Position numbers and translations under genes: made by a program | Shown here: positions 16,153 to 24,486 of the stretch, one piece after another | How positions within the stretch are numbered: the first letter of the stretch is position 1 | How the letters are laid out: each line of letters opens with the position of its first letter | The notes under the pieces: model-generated | Seen by the model: the letters and a program-made list of their open reading frames with translations, nothing else | Databases searched by the model: none | Told to the model about the DNA's origin: nothing | NCBI GenBank assembly: GCA_964599635.1 | Contig: CAZRGM010000039.1 | Span: 193,424 to 257,423 of the forward strand | Source: WJMT01 sp964599635 | Lineage (GTDB): Bacteria; Acidobacteriota; Aminicenantia; Aminicenantales; Aminicenantaceae | Reading direction: 5' to 3' | DNA: 64,000 nucleotides

Positions 16153-17829
16153 ATGGGAAACAAGAATCCCGATGCTCTTTCACCTCCATCTATCGATAAG
16201 TCTTTTGAAGACCCTTGGAATATTCTTCAAATAGACCTTGATGCCTTGAGGTCTAATTACAGACTTCTTAGATCAAAAGTCCCTAAGCAATGTCCTTTTT
16301 TTGCGGTGGTGAAGGCAGATGCCTATGGACATGGGATAAGAGAGGTGGCTAAAGTTCTTTCAGAGGCGGGATGCCGACATTTTGCGGTGGAATCTCCTCA
16401 AGAGGCGATACGTATTCGGAACCAGGGAATTCAAGATGAAATCTTACTTCTGAATCCAATCCCCGACTGGATGGCTGAGATGGCTGTCCGGCATAACTTA
16501 AGTGTTTCAGTGATACATCCTTCCATATTGGATCCTCTCGAAAAAGCAGCGGAGGAGGTGGGAAAGATAGGCCCTGTTCATTTGAATATGAATGTGGGTC
16601 TTAACCGATTGGGTATCGCTCCTTCTAAGTTGGTATTCATTGCCGAACAGATCGCCTCCAAGCCTCATTTAAAATTAGAAGCTTTATTTGGCCAGCCCAG
16701 GACACCCGAAACAGCATTGAAGGCATTTGATAAGTTGAAAAAGGGCTATGAGTTATTAAAGGACAAAAATCACCATCCTCGTTACTTGCATTTTGCAAAC
16801 AGCACCACTTTTCTTGCTCATCCAGAAACCAGAAGAGAGGGAGTGAGAATCGGAATTCTTCTGTATGGAGTTTTGCCTATGGAACAGCACAGAGAAAAAG
16901 GTCCCTCTATCGGGGTTAAGCCAGTAATGAGCCTTGAAACTGAAATTGTGCAGATTCGGAATTTATCCAAAGGAAGCCAAATCGGATATCATTCAAAAAG
17001 AAAAATCGAGAAGGAAACCAGGATTGGAATTATTCCCTTAGGATATTACCATGGATTAAACCGAAAGATGATTCAGAAGGCTTATGTTTTTATTCGAGGG
17101 AAAAGAGTTTATTTTGAATCCGGGATTTCCATGAATTCTTCACCATTAGACATCACAGATCTTCCTGATGTTGAGATAGGGGACAAGGTGATTATTATAG
17201 GCAAACAGGGAGACAAAGAGATTAGTGTGAATGACTTGGCCGGGCAGTCAGAGACTATAGGAGCCGAAGTCATGATGAGTTTTGGAAGAAGTCTTATCCG
17301 GACGTATAAGATGTCTAATAAGGATTCTCAAACTCAGTTGAAACTTAAACAAAAGAAAAGTGATGATATGATCATCAGGTTTTCCCAAACTTTAAAAGAA
17401 CTCCCCCAGTGGATCAGTTATAATGAATTAGTGACTTTTCTCAAGGCCAATTTAAAACCTCACCAAAAGTTAGAGGAGAGAATTTATAAAACATTGGATT
17501 ATGCTCTTTCTTCAAATCCCCGGGGATCAGGTTACATGATTTTGGCTACTGTGGGGAAAAAAATTTTAGGTGTTGCCGTATGCATCCATACGGATACCGC
17601 AGGATTCATTCCGGAAAACATCATTGCCCATCTCTGTGTTCATAAGGATTATCGAAATCAAGGGATTGGAACCAGGCTTATCAGAGAAGCGATTGCCTGT
17701 TCCAAGGGGCCTATGAAAATTCATATAAGAAAAAACAATCCGGCGGCTAGGTTTTTAAAAAAATTTGGTTTCAAACAAGACTATTTAGAAATGCGGTTAC
17801 AGAAAGGAGATGAATCAGAGAATGACTGA
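16153..17829 (+). CDS. alr: Alanine racemase fused to a C-terminal GNAT domain
   Basis: A 558-residue fusion. Residues about 22-395 are a PLP-dependent alanine racemase with the PLP lysine K54 in VVKADAYGHG and a Tyr-bearing GYYHG (Y298) at the position of the second catalytic base. Departures from the family include an Asn for Asp in the MNVGLNRLG segment and SMNSSPLDIT in place of the usual CMDxxxxD block. Residues about 415-552 are a GNAT domain with KDYRNQGIGTRLIREA. Canonical Alr is ~360-390 residues without this tail. The fusion could couple amino-acid epimerisation to N-acetylation; that is inference. The methyltransferase gene overlaps its end by 8 nt. Confidence 0.87.
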   Translation: MGNKNPDALSPPSIDKSFEDPWNILQIDLDALRSNYRLLRSKVPKQCPFFAVVKADAYGHGIREVAKVLSEAGCRHFAVESPQEAIRIRNQGIQDEILLLNPIPDWMAEMAVRHNLSVSVIHPSILDPLEKAAEEVGKIGPVHLNMNVGLNRLGIAPSKLVFIAEQIASKPHLKLEALFGQPRTPETALKAFDKLKKGYELLKDKNHHPRYLHFANSTTFLAHPETRREGVRIGILLYGVLPMEQHREKGPSIGVKPVMSLETEIVQIRNLSKGSQIGYHSKRKIEKETRIGIIPLGYYHGLNRKMIQKAYVFIRGKRVYFESGISMNSSPLDITDLPDVEIGDKVIIIGKQGDKEISVNDLAGQSETIGAEVMMSFGRSLIRTYKMSNKDSQTQLKLKQKKSDDMIIRFSQTLKELPQWISYNELVTFLKANLKPHQKLEERIYKTLDYALSSNPRGSGYMILATVGKKILGVAVCIHTDTAGFIPENIIAHLCVHKDYRNQGIGTRLIREAIACSKGPMKIHIRKNNPAARFLKKFGFKQDYLEMRLQKGDESEND

Positions 17830-18898
17830 TTTTAAAGAAAAGTATAAAAAAGACAATGTTGCCTGGGATAAATGTGCGGAAATCTATGAAGCGCAGATTG
17901 TTGGAGGTCATCCTGATATCTATGCTTTTGAAAGTTTTGAGGAAGATTTTTTAGATCGTCTTCTGCTCTATCTGATAGAGCAGCAAAACCGTCCGATTAA
18001 GATTCTTGATTTAGGTTGCGGTTCAGGAAGGCTGCACTTGAGGTACGGAGCCAAAACTGTCCCTAATGAAGAGATAGTGAAATATTCTAGACTGAGAGAA
18101 ATCAAAAGAACGCGCCCTGAGTTGGCCTATGACCCTGAACTTTCAAAAGGATTAGCTGAGGTTTGGGGAATTGATTTCTCGTTAAAAATGATTAAGCTGG
18201 CAGAGGCGAAAATCAAGGAAGCTCAGTTAGAACGAGCTCAGAGTGTTCCTTTGACTCTGAAGCAGGGTTCTGCGTTTGAAATCAATGAAGAACCAAAGGA
18301 GATACTTCCTGTGGCTGTGAATCTTATCAATTCAATCTGTGTGATGCAGGGACCTGAGGGAGCTGTTAAGCTGTTTAAATCTATGCGAAAAGGGGTTGAG
18401 AAAGCGGGAGGGATTGCCATTATATCTAACTATCAACGGGAATATATTGAAAGTTATGGTCTGGGTCAGTATGAGTCAACCCTTGATGTTTCAGGTCATC
18501 CCCGGTGGATGGTGCCTGATACCTATGCCTCTTCTGAATATAAGTTTATACCTAAGCATTATATCCGCGCTTACACCCAAGAGCCCAGCCTTTATGTGGA
18601 TGTTTATGATAAAGAAGGAGTTTTAGTAAAAGAGGATCATGTTCTCAAAAGAGATCCCGCACGGATAAGAGAAGTCATAAAGACGGGTCAGATCCGGACT
18701 CATACGGATTATGAATCCCACTGGTACAGTTTTGATCAGATGGAAGAGTGGATTCAAACCTATTGGAAAGATGCTGGTGAGGTTTATCATTTTGAAACCT
18801 CCCGATTAGATAAACTTCGGGCTGAACCAGCCCAGATGTCTATCTTAGATTCTGGGGACCATCTCAAGGAATTATTCAAACGCTGGAAATTGATTTAA
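17822..18898 (+). CDS. Class I SAM-dependent methyltransferase
   Basis: About 358 residues. The SAM-binding glycine motif IKILDLGCGSGRLHL (about residues 56-70) is followed by EVWGIDFSLKMIKLAEA (motif II) and a Rossmann-like core. The C-terminal third is unlike common families. An alternative ATG at 17810 sits directly on the AAGGAG site, so 17822 is preferred. It overlaps the racemase-GNAT gene by 8 nt and is followed by a symporter after 3 nt, so the three form an operon probably handling one amino-acid-like compound. The substrate is not recognisable. Confidence 0.82.
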   Translation: MTDFKEKYKKDNVAWDKCAEIYEAQIVGGHPDIYAFESFEEDFLDRLLLYLIEQQNRPIKILDLGCGSGRLHLRYGAKTVPNEEIVKYSRLREIKRTRPELAYDPELSKGLAEVWGIDFSLKMIKLAEAKIKEAQLERAQSVPLTLKQGSAFEINEEPKEILPVAVNLINSICVMQGPEGAVKLFKSMRKGVEKAGGIAIISNYQREYIESYGLGQYESTLDVSGHPRWMVPDTYASSEYKFIPKHYIRAYTQEPSLYVDVYDKEGVLVKEDHVLKRDPARIREVIKTGQIRTHTDYESHWYSFDQMEEWIQTYWKDAGEVYHFETSRLDKLRAEPAQMSILDSGDHLKELFKRWKLI

Positions 18899-18901
18899 TT
18901 T

Positions 18902-20302
18902 ATGAAGCATCCATGGATTCAGTACACCATCATCCTTGCATATTTTATATTTATCCTTACCAAAGGAATCCGGAAATCTAGAGATATAGATGACAGCGAT
19001 GATTTCTTAGTCGCAGGAAGAAATATTGGGTGGTTTTTTCTTCTCTGCACCATGGGAGCTACGGTCATAGGAGGAGGAGCTTCCATAGGAGCCATAGGAA
19101 AGACCTATGAATGGGGGATACTCATGCTTGTGGTCTCTGCCGCTTGGTACATACATTTTATTTTCTCAGGCCTTTTTGTAGCTCCCTATTTCAGAAAAGA
19201 AAAGCTTTATACAGTAGCCGGTTATTTTGGGAATAGGTATGGGGAGAAAAGCCGCTTTGTAGCCTTTTTATTATCTCTTATGTTTTCAGTGGGTATGTTG
19301 GGAGCTCAAATGGTTGCTTTTGGAAAAATTATCACCACCATGATTCCGGAAGTTCCCTATGTATGGGCCGTGATAGTCGGCGGTGGCATGGTTATTCTCT
19401 ACAGTACAGCGGGAGGGCTTCTAGCTGTGATCCATACAGATGTGTTCCAGTTCATAATATTGATAGCTGGATTCCTCATAACGCTTTTACTTTGTATGCC
19501 TGATTTGCTCGCTCAGGCTTCAAAAATAAGAATGAATATTCCCCAGGAATTTTTTCAAATCGAGGGAGGAAAGGGTTGGATTTTCTTAATCACTACATTT
19601 CTTGCTTTTCTTTTGGGAGAGACATTCTCTCCTGCCTATGCCACCCGATACTGTGTGGGAAGGAATATCAAACAGACAAAAAAAGGTTTAGTGGGAGCTG
19701 GTGTGTTTCTGGCTGTTCTCTTTCCAGTGATATTATTTTTTATTGCGTTGTACGCCAAGCTTCATTTTCCCAGCATTGACCCAGAACAGGCTCTGCCTAT
19801 GACCATATTAAAATTGAATAATCCTTTTTTGGGAGGATTGATTATTGCAGCCCTGATGTGTGCAGTCATGTCTTCGGCTGATTCTGTTTTGAATTCTTCG
19901 ACCACCATTTTTGTAAAAGATTTATTCGAAAAGTACATATACAGAGAAAGAAAAAAACACCCTAAAGAGCTGCTGATCGCTCGTTCGTTTTCATTTTCAT
20001 TAGGATTATTCGGTATTGGGATAGCTCTTATCTTGCCCGATATAATAGAACTTTTGTTGTTAACTTATAACTTATGGGCTCCTGGGATAATCATCCCTGT
20101 TATTTATGGAGTATTTTCAAAACATAAATCCAAAAAATTGAATGATTTGATGTTCATTGTTATGGTCATTTCAACCCTGGCAACAGTAGGATACATGACG
20201 ATAGGATACCAGCAGGTTATTCAGCCATCCATTGTTGGATTAGGCGTATCCTTTATTGTGTTTTTATCAGGAAGAATGATTCAAAAAATAAAGTCAGTGT
20301 GA
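18902..20302 (+). CDS. Sodium:solute symporter (SSS family)
   Basis: A 466-residue inner-membrane transporter with about 12-13 hydrophobic helices. Family traits include the TMGATVIGGGASIGAIGKTYEWG loop region near TM2, the central GGLLAVIHTDVFQFIILIAG, and the ALMCAVMSSADSVLNSSTTI helix with the Ser residues that contribute to sodium binding. It resembles the proline/pantothenate/sugar branch; the ligand cannot be assigned. It lies 3 nt after the methyltransferase, suggesting it imports or exports the compound processed by the racemase-GNAT and methyltransferase. Confidence 0.9.
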   Translation: MKHPWIQYTIILAYFIFILTKGIRKSRDIDDSDDFLVAGRNIGWFFLLCTMGATVIGGGASIGAIGKTYEWGILMLVVSAAWYIHFIFSGLFVAPYFRKEKLYTVAGYFGNRYGEKSRFVAFLLSLMFSVGMLGAQMVAFGKIITTMIPEVPYVWAVIVGGGMVILYSTAGGLLAVIHTDVFQFIILIAGFLITLLLCMPDLLAQASKIRMNIPQEFFQIEGGKGWIFLITTFLAFLLGETFSPAYATRYCVGRNIKQTKKGLVGAGVFLAVLFPVILFFIALYAKLHFPSIDPEQALPMTILKLNNPFLGGLIIAALMCAVMSSADSVLNSSTTIFVKDLFEKYIYRERKKHPKELLIARSFSFSLGLFGIGIALILPDIIELLLLTYNLWAPGIIIPVIYGVFSKHKSKKLNDLMFIVMVISTLATVGYMTIGYQQVIQPSIVGLGVSFIVFLSGRMIQKIKSV

Positions 20303-20403
20303 CCCAATTTCTATTTCATTTTATTTATTTTTTTATCAAAAATGAGCTAAGAGAAAAGATAAAATCTTTTATCTTTATCTGGTTAAAAAGAATCCAACAG
20401 AAA

Positions 20404-20484
20404 TGCCGGCTGATGTCAGCAAAAGGGGGGTTGATGATGGGAACCAAAAAGGCGGGAACTTTCTCCAGCCGGCAAAAGAAAGCT
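20404..20484 (-). ncRNA. Candidate small structured RNA, family copy 1
   Basis: On the minus strand TGCCGGCTG (20474-20466) pairs perfectly with CAGCCGGCA (20412-20404), closing a 53-nt loop. The loop is pyrimidine-rich on this strand with C runs (TTCCC, TTCCC, CCCCCC). Upstream, TGCTATAAT (20499-20491) is an extended -10 box lying exactly 16 nt before the stem. The same arrangement, including the 16-nt spacing and a C-rich loop, occurs at 56655-56736 on the plus strand. An exact 22-nt piece of this loop (20431-20452) recurs at 22322-22343 in the same orientation. No long T-run terminator follows. I match it to no known family; function unknown. Confidence 0.5.
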
Positions 20485-20490
20485 TAATTT

Positions 20491-20499
20491 ATTATAGCA
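20491..20499 (-). promoter_or_regulatory. Extended -10 promoter element of ncRNA copy 1
   Basis: Minus strand reads TGCTATAAT: a perfect TATAAT with the upstream TG of extended -10 promoters. A TTGTTT at 20521-20516 is a poor -35 at 19-nt spacing. It points at the inverted-repeat RNA, not at any protein gene. Confidence 0.5.
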
Positions 20500-20592
20500 T
20501 AAAATATTAATAATAAAACAATTTTTTTAAATTTAATGAAATTTTTTATATTAAAATGATAGGAATTCATGGAATGACTTTCTTAAAGTTTG

Positions 20593-20621
20593 TTGACCTA
20601 AAATAAGGAAAATGTTTAAAT
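20593..20621 (+). promoter_or_regulatory. Sigma-70-type promoter of tRNA-Leu
   Basis: TTGACC (20593-20598), 17-nt spacer, TTAAAT (20616-20621); the tRNA starts 14 nt after the -10. Matches are 5/6 at -35 and 4/6 at -10 with optimal spacing. Confidence 0.55.
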
Positions 20622-20634
20622 AGAAGTCACCTCT

Positions 20635-20720
20635 GCCGGAGTGGCGAAATTGGCAGACGCGCTGGACTCAAAATCCAGTTCTCCTCAAAGAGAGTGTGGG
20701 TTCGACTCCCACCTCCGGCA
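20635..20720 (+). tRNA. tRNA-Leu, anticodon CAA
   Basis: The acceptor stem GCCGGAG (20635-20641) pairs with CTCCGGC (20713-20719), with discriminator A at 20720. The anticodon stem CTGGA/TCCAG encloses the loop CTCAAAA, giving anticodon CAA for UUG codons. A long variable arm (TTCTCCTCAAAGAGAG) marks a class II tRNA, as expected for Leu. The T-arm has GGGTTCGACTCCC. The 3' CCA is not encoded. It has its own promoter. Confidence 0.95.
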
Positions 20721-20834
20721 CTCTGAAATGTCTTATTTTTCATTAAGAAATTTAATTTCGTTTTTGATTATTTTTTTGATCACTATTTAACAAACTTAAG
20801 AAAGTTGAAAATAAATTCTTGATAATTTTGGGGC

Positions 20835-22016
20835 TTAGTTAAGGATATCTACTTCTATCTCCTCTAAAAGATGGTCTGCATCGTTTGCAGCTTCTTCATA
20901 AGAATCAGCCACAATGGAGAAACAACCTATTCTATCATTATCACTTTTAGGCTTTTTAACAGGAACTCCAAGCTCTTTATATGGGAAATAAGCAAATTCT
21001 TTGTCTGTTTTAGGAAAATTTATAGTATACATACAACCTTTATCAGTGGGTGGAAGGAATCTCTCTGCCCCATATTTTCCATTCCAGCGTTTCTTAACAA
21101 CGGGAGTTTCTCCTAAAGCCATAGCTATAACGGATCCAATCATATCCACTCCCATAATATTTGGAGCGAAATCAAATATAACGGGTCCGCTTGCCAGCCT
21201 GGGTCCGACGTCGATCACTTTGGGTTGTTCGTTATCAATCACCATGTCTATATGGGCTGCTCCAGTATTGAGTCTAAGGGCTCTGGCAACGCTCTTGGCT
21301 GTTTCTATGACCTTTCCTTGTATTTTCTTAGGTAGATTCGATGGTGTGGTCAAACCAATTGTTACACATTCAGGAGGCTTTGTGTTGTATTTATCCGTAA
21401 GTAAAATCGGTATGAGTTCGCCATTTACAATAAGGCATTCAGCTCCAACGGTAGGGCCTTCAATCCATTCTTCCATAATGAGCTTTTTGCTCGGCGAAAA
21501 TTTTAATGAATAGTTTATATTTTCTTCGAGTTTTTCTTCGTTTTTCACCATGATAAGACCTCTACCTTTTGTCCCGTCGACGGGTTTCGCTATAAAGGGG
21601 AAATCCAACTCTTGAATTTTTTCTTTGGCTTCTTCATAATGACTGCAGCTGAAACCTTTAGGCACCGGAATATTATCTTTTTGTAACGTCTTTTTTATTT
21701 CATGTTTATCGGTAGCTGTCTTTGCTGATTCTACTGGAATTGACGGCAAACCCATTTCATGGGCAACATAAGCCACTGTTCTCATCCCTAAATTGCTGAC
21801 CATTGTTGTGATTCCATCTATTTTTTTCTTCCTTGCCATTTCCAGTATTTTTTCTGAATTCATCACATCCACGCATTCGTGTTCATCCGCTATGGCAAAA
21901 CCTGGAGCTTCACTGTTTCCGTCAATTGAAATAACCTTTAATCCTTTTTGATTTGCTCTCTGGATCATAGGTATTTGATCGTAACTTGCTCCTAATATCA
22001 TGATTGTCTTTGACAT
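20835..22016 (-). CDS. ATP-grasp carboxylate-amine/thiol ligase-like enzyme
   Basis: A 393-residue ATP-grasp protein similar in layout to PurK/CarB-like ligases. It has an N-terminal pre-ATP-grasp fold (MSKTIMILGASYDQIPMI), the central ATP-binding region with FPFIAKPVDGTKGRGLIMV, the EEWIEGPTVGAECLI strand, and a C-terminal VIDVGPRLASGPVIFD block with the metal/ATP residues. Family members activate a carboxylate as acyl phosphate and join it to an amine. The substrate is unknown and no peptide or amino-acid biosynthesis gene is next to it. The upstream 332 nt hold its promoter. Confidence 0.85.
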   Translation of the reverse strand: MSKTIMILGASYDQIPMIQRANQKGLKVISIDGNSEAPGFAIADEHECVDVMNSEKILEMARKKKIDGITTMVSNLGMRTVAYVAHEMGLPSIPVESAKTATDKHEIKKTLQKDNIPVPKGFSCSHYEEAKEKIQELDFPFIAKPVDGTKGRGLIMVKNEEKLEENINYSLKFSPSKKLIMEEWIEGPTVGAECLIVNGELIPILLTDKYNTKPPECVTIGLTTPSNLPKKIQGKVIETAKSVARALRLNTGAAHIDMVIDNEQPKVIDVGPRLASGPVIFDFAPNIMGVDMIGSVIAMALGETPVVKKRWNGKYGAERFLPPTDKGCMYTINFPKTDKEFAYFPYKELGVPVKKPKSDNDRIGCFSIVADSYEEAANDADHLLEEIEVDILN

Positions 22017-22348
22017 AAAATTCCTCCACTCTTAACTATCTTGATTTAGAAATTAGGAAATAAAGAAAAACATCATTTCGAGGGCCTAAATCACATTAAC
22101 AAATTATGTTACCAAAAAAAGAGGACCGGGTCAAACCGATATCTTTTTACTCAGGAGAGAGTCAAATAAAAGTTTTATAAAGGTTTAACGGCTGACCATG
22201 ATCTCATTTTGAAAATAATAATTTACTTTTTTTTTAGATTTTTTTTAAAAAATTAATCAAAGTGAGAAAAAATCATACTGAATCATGTCTTATTAATTAG
22301 AAGGATTGAGTGTCCTCCTGTTTGATGATGGGAACCAAAAAGGAATTG
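22017..22348. other. 332-nt AT-rich gap between two minus-strand genes
   Basis: No coding frame is convincing. It should contain the promoter of the ATP-grasp gene and the 3' end of the GWxTD transcript. The only notable sequence is a 22-nt block at 22322-22343, identical to the loop of ncRNA copy 1 and located just behind the GWxTD stop codon. GC-rich pairing arms like those of the ncRNA are absent here. Confidence 0.4.
22322..22343 (-). repeat. 22-nt exact repeat shared with ncRNA copy 1
   Basis: Identical over 22 nt to 20431-20452 in the same orientation; flanks diverge at once on the left. On the minus strand it includes GGTTCCCATCATC and sits 6 nt downstream of the GWxTD stop, so it would be in that mRNA's 3' untranslated region. 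Chance occurrence of a 22-mer twice in 64 kb is negligible. Confidence 0.7.
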
Positions 22349-24475
22349 TTACTTTTTAAGACTTTCAATCAGCTCTTTGATTTTGTCCTGGTTTGGATTG
22401 ATTTCCAATGACTTCTCCCAGGCACGTCGAGCCTCTCCCTTGTTTCCCAACTCCATGTAACAGGTACCAATAGAATTGAGAATTTCCACCACACTCCCCC
22501 TTACAGAAAGAGCACTCTGATAATAATAGATAGCTTCTTCATAATGCTTGATCTCCTTGGAAGCTTCACCCAAATAATAAAAGAGGTCAAAGTCATCTTG
22601 TTTGGATTCTTCAAACGGCCTCAGAATATCTCTTACCTTATTGTATTCTTTAGAAATCAATAGAGCTCGGCAGTAATCAAGAGAATAATCCAGCGATTCC
22701 GGTGCTCTCTCATAGGCATTGGATAATTCATCCAGTGCTTTTTCCCTTTCTCCTTTATTCAGGTGTTGGATTCCTAAAATATTTGAATGAAAGGGATCAT
22801 CAGGTGGGGGGATGGTCTGGGCAGACACCCAGGAACCTGGGATCGACTCATCGGTGATCCTGAATTCCTGGGTTCCTGATAAGAGCTCTTTTCCGGTTTT
22901 ATCATAAAGCGAAACCCTGATGGCATATCTTCCAGGTTCTAATCTTTCTAAAGAGATTTCCTCTAGAAAATCGCGGCTGCTTTGGTATTCGCGAATTGTT
23001 TTATTAAAAGTAAGAGAGGTCTGTCCTTGTTTAAAAAAAGTATATTTCAGAATTCCTTCTTCCCTGAGTATAGGGGGCAAGTTATATATCTGGAAGAAAA
23101 GGTAAAGCCTGTCTTCTCCCAGAAAAGTATTTCTTAATGTGGGATAAATCTGCATATTCCCAACCTGATAAGCTCTGTGGATTTTTCCTTGCTGAATGTC
23201 TTTTTTTATGTTTCGAGCTAAGATCAGGGAGCTTATCTGAAGCTGTTCGGTAGGAGGGACCCTTAATTGGGTTTCAAAGGAGGTGAATTCTTTACTCACA
23301 GTGTTTTCCAGAAGAAGGTTGAAGTTAAAGTTCCCTGAAATGATGGGGAAGGAGTCATAGAGATGAAAAGGCCTTTTGCCTATGGCCTCAAGCTCCTCTT
23401 TTTTGAGTTCGATGGGAATATTTCTTTCCATTTGGAAAATGGTCTTGTCTTCTGGATCTGTAACTCTTAGGGATGCGAGTAAATTGGTGAAATATTTGTC
23501 TTTGTAGAAATCCACAGATAGATTTTCAGGAATAATGGTGTAATTCACAAAAAACAGGCCTGAGGGATGCTGAAGCACATCCACTTTGGATTGGTTTCCG
23601 ATGTAATGAACTGAATAGCTGACATCTACGGTGGCTTTGTGTTCCAGAAATTCATAGGCATAATCTTCATCCAATTTTTTGGTGGGGTAAGTCTCCACTT
23701 CTTTGATAAAAATGGCTGAGGGAAGCCTGTAGGTATAACCTTTTCTCCCTGGAAAGTTAGAAAGAGAGGCATCGGCCAGTTCATGTCCCACATTATCTTT
23801 GAGGATCATGTAAGCTTGGATATCTCTATTATCAAGTGAATGAGCCATGGTCCCTATTTCGTTTGCAGTCGCTTCATCCAGTTGGAAACCGCCTTCATCA
23901 TCAAAATCTGCCAAATCAGGGTATTTTTCGTGATAAGGAACCAGGTCCTTGGGCCCATCCCGCATAGGATTGTAAAGTTCATACACGCCAATCCCTCCTC
24001 TTCTGAAAAAAGTGAGGCGGAAATTGGGTTCCTGCCCTAAATCAGGCTTTCCCGTATAATACCAGATCTCGATAGGATGGATATCAAATGTGGAGTATCT
24101 TTGGACATCGTCCGGAGGACCCAGCATGATGTAAAATTTTCCTCTATCTGTTCTCCATCCTTGGACAGGAGTTCCCCGGCCAAACACTTTATTAACAAAA
24201 TCAATTCTAGAGTAGTGCTCTTGCCTTAACTCGTTGCGCGGAGTCCCTGGAGTTGGATCTCTCTGACGCCAAAATTCCTCGATGAAAAGATCCCGTTCCC
24301 GATCTGTCTTTAATGAAAGAAAAACATCTTTTTCTGTTGAAGAAATGATATAAACGACCTCTTCCTGAAGCCACTTTTTATATTTCTCTGAAAGGTTTTT
24401 TATCTGAGCTGAAAATAGACTTAAAGGTATGATCAAAAAAACAATTAAGAGGATTGATGATAATTTTTCTCTCAT
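22349..24475 (-). CDS. Secreted GWxTD-domain protein with C-terminal TPR repeats
   Basis: A 708-residue exported protein. A signal peptide covers about residues 1-23 (LLIVFLIIPLSLFSA). An N-terminal GWxTD domain follows, with the signature GWRTD at 106-110 and GKFYIMLGPPDDVQ after it. A middle beta-rich region runs about 250-540, and TPR-like helices occupy about 575-705 (LNKGEREKALDELSNAYERAP, YYLGEASKEIKHYEEAIYYY). The biochemical role of the domain is unknown; it is common in Acidobacteria, Aminicenantes and Bacteroidetes. The gene upstream encodes an exported beta-barrel-like protein 11 nt away, so they probably work together at the envelope. Confidence 0.85.
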   Translation of the reverse strand: MREKLSSILLIVFLIIPLSLFSAQIKNLSEKYKKWLQEEVVYIISSTEKDVFLSLKTDRERDLFIEEFWRQRDPTPGTPRNELRQEHYSRIDFVNKVFGRGTPVQGWRTDRGKFYIMLGPPDDVQRYSTFDIHPIEIWYYTGKPDLGQEPNFRLTFFRRGGIGVYELYNPMRDGPKDLVPYHEKYPDLADFDDEGGFQLDEATANEIGTMAHSLDNRDIQAYMILKDNVGHELADASLSNFPGRKGYTYRLPSAIFIKEVETYPTKKLDEDYAYEFLEHKATVDVSYSVHYIGNQSKVDVLQHPSGLFFVNYTIIPENLSVDFYKDKYFTNLLASLRVTDPEDKTIFQMERNIPIELKKEELEAIGKRPFHLYDSFPIISGNFNFNLLLENTVSKEFTSFETQLRVPPTEQLQISSLILARNIKKDIQQGKIHRAYQVGNMQIYPTLRNTFLGEDRLYLFFQIYNLPPILREEGILKYTFFKQGQTSLTFNKTIREYQSSRDFLEEISLERLEPGRYAIRVSLYDKTGKELLSGTQEFRITDESIPGSWVSAQTIPPPDDPFHSNILGIQHLNKGEREKALDELSNAYERAPESLDYSLDYCRALLISKEYNKVRDILRPFEESKQDDFDLFYYLGEASKEIKHYEEAIYYYQSALSVRGSVVEILNSIGTCYMELGNKGEARRAWEKSLEINPNQDKIKELIESLKK

Positions 24476-24486
24476 TTTTTGACTCC

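Larger units (their letters stand above)
20303..20634. other. 332-nt gap before tRNA-Leu: candidate ncRNA on minus strand, tRNA promoter on plus
   Basis: No convincing protein gene. A 62-codon plus-strand frame spans 20299-20487 but has no ribosome-binding site, is Lys/Phe/Ile-rich and covers the inverted repeat, so it is not called. Contents are the ncRNA candidate (20404-20484, minus) with its TATAAT at 20491-20496, and the tRNA promoter at 20593-20621. Bases 20500-20580 are almost pure A/T. Confidence 0.5.

Noticed and set aside
20404..20474. Possible known riboswitch (cobalamin, fluoride or c-di-GMP type) at the inverted repeat
   Set aside because: None of the conserved cores I know are present, and no gene lies downstream on either strand at riboswitch distance (tRNA on plus, symporter tail antisense on minus).
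20299..20487. 62-codon plus-strand frame after the symporter
   Set aside because: Overlaps the symporter stop, no ribosome-binding site, composition unlike neighbours, and spans the inverted-repeat RNA.
21001..21513. 170-codon plus-strand frame
   Set aside because: Antisense shadow of the ATP-grasp gene, whose frame shows clear family motifs.
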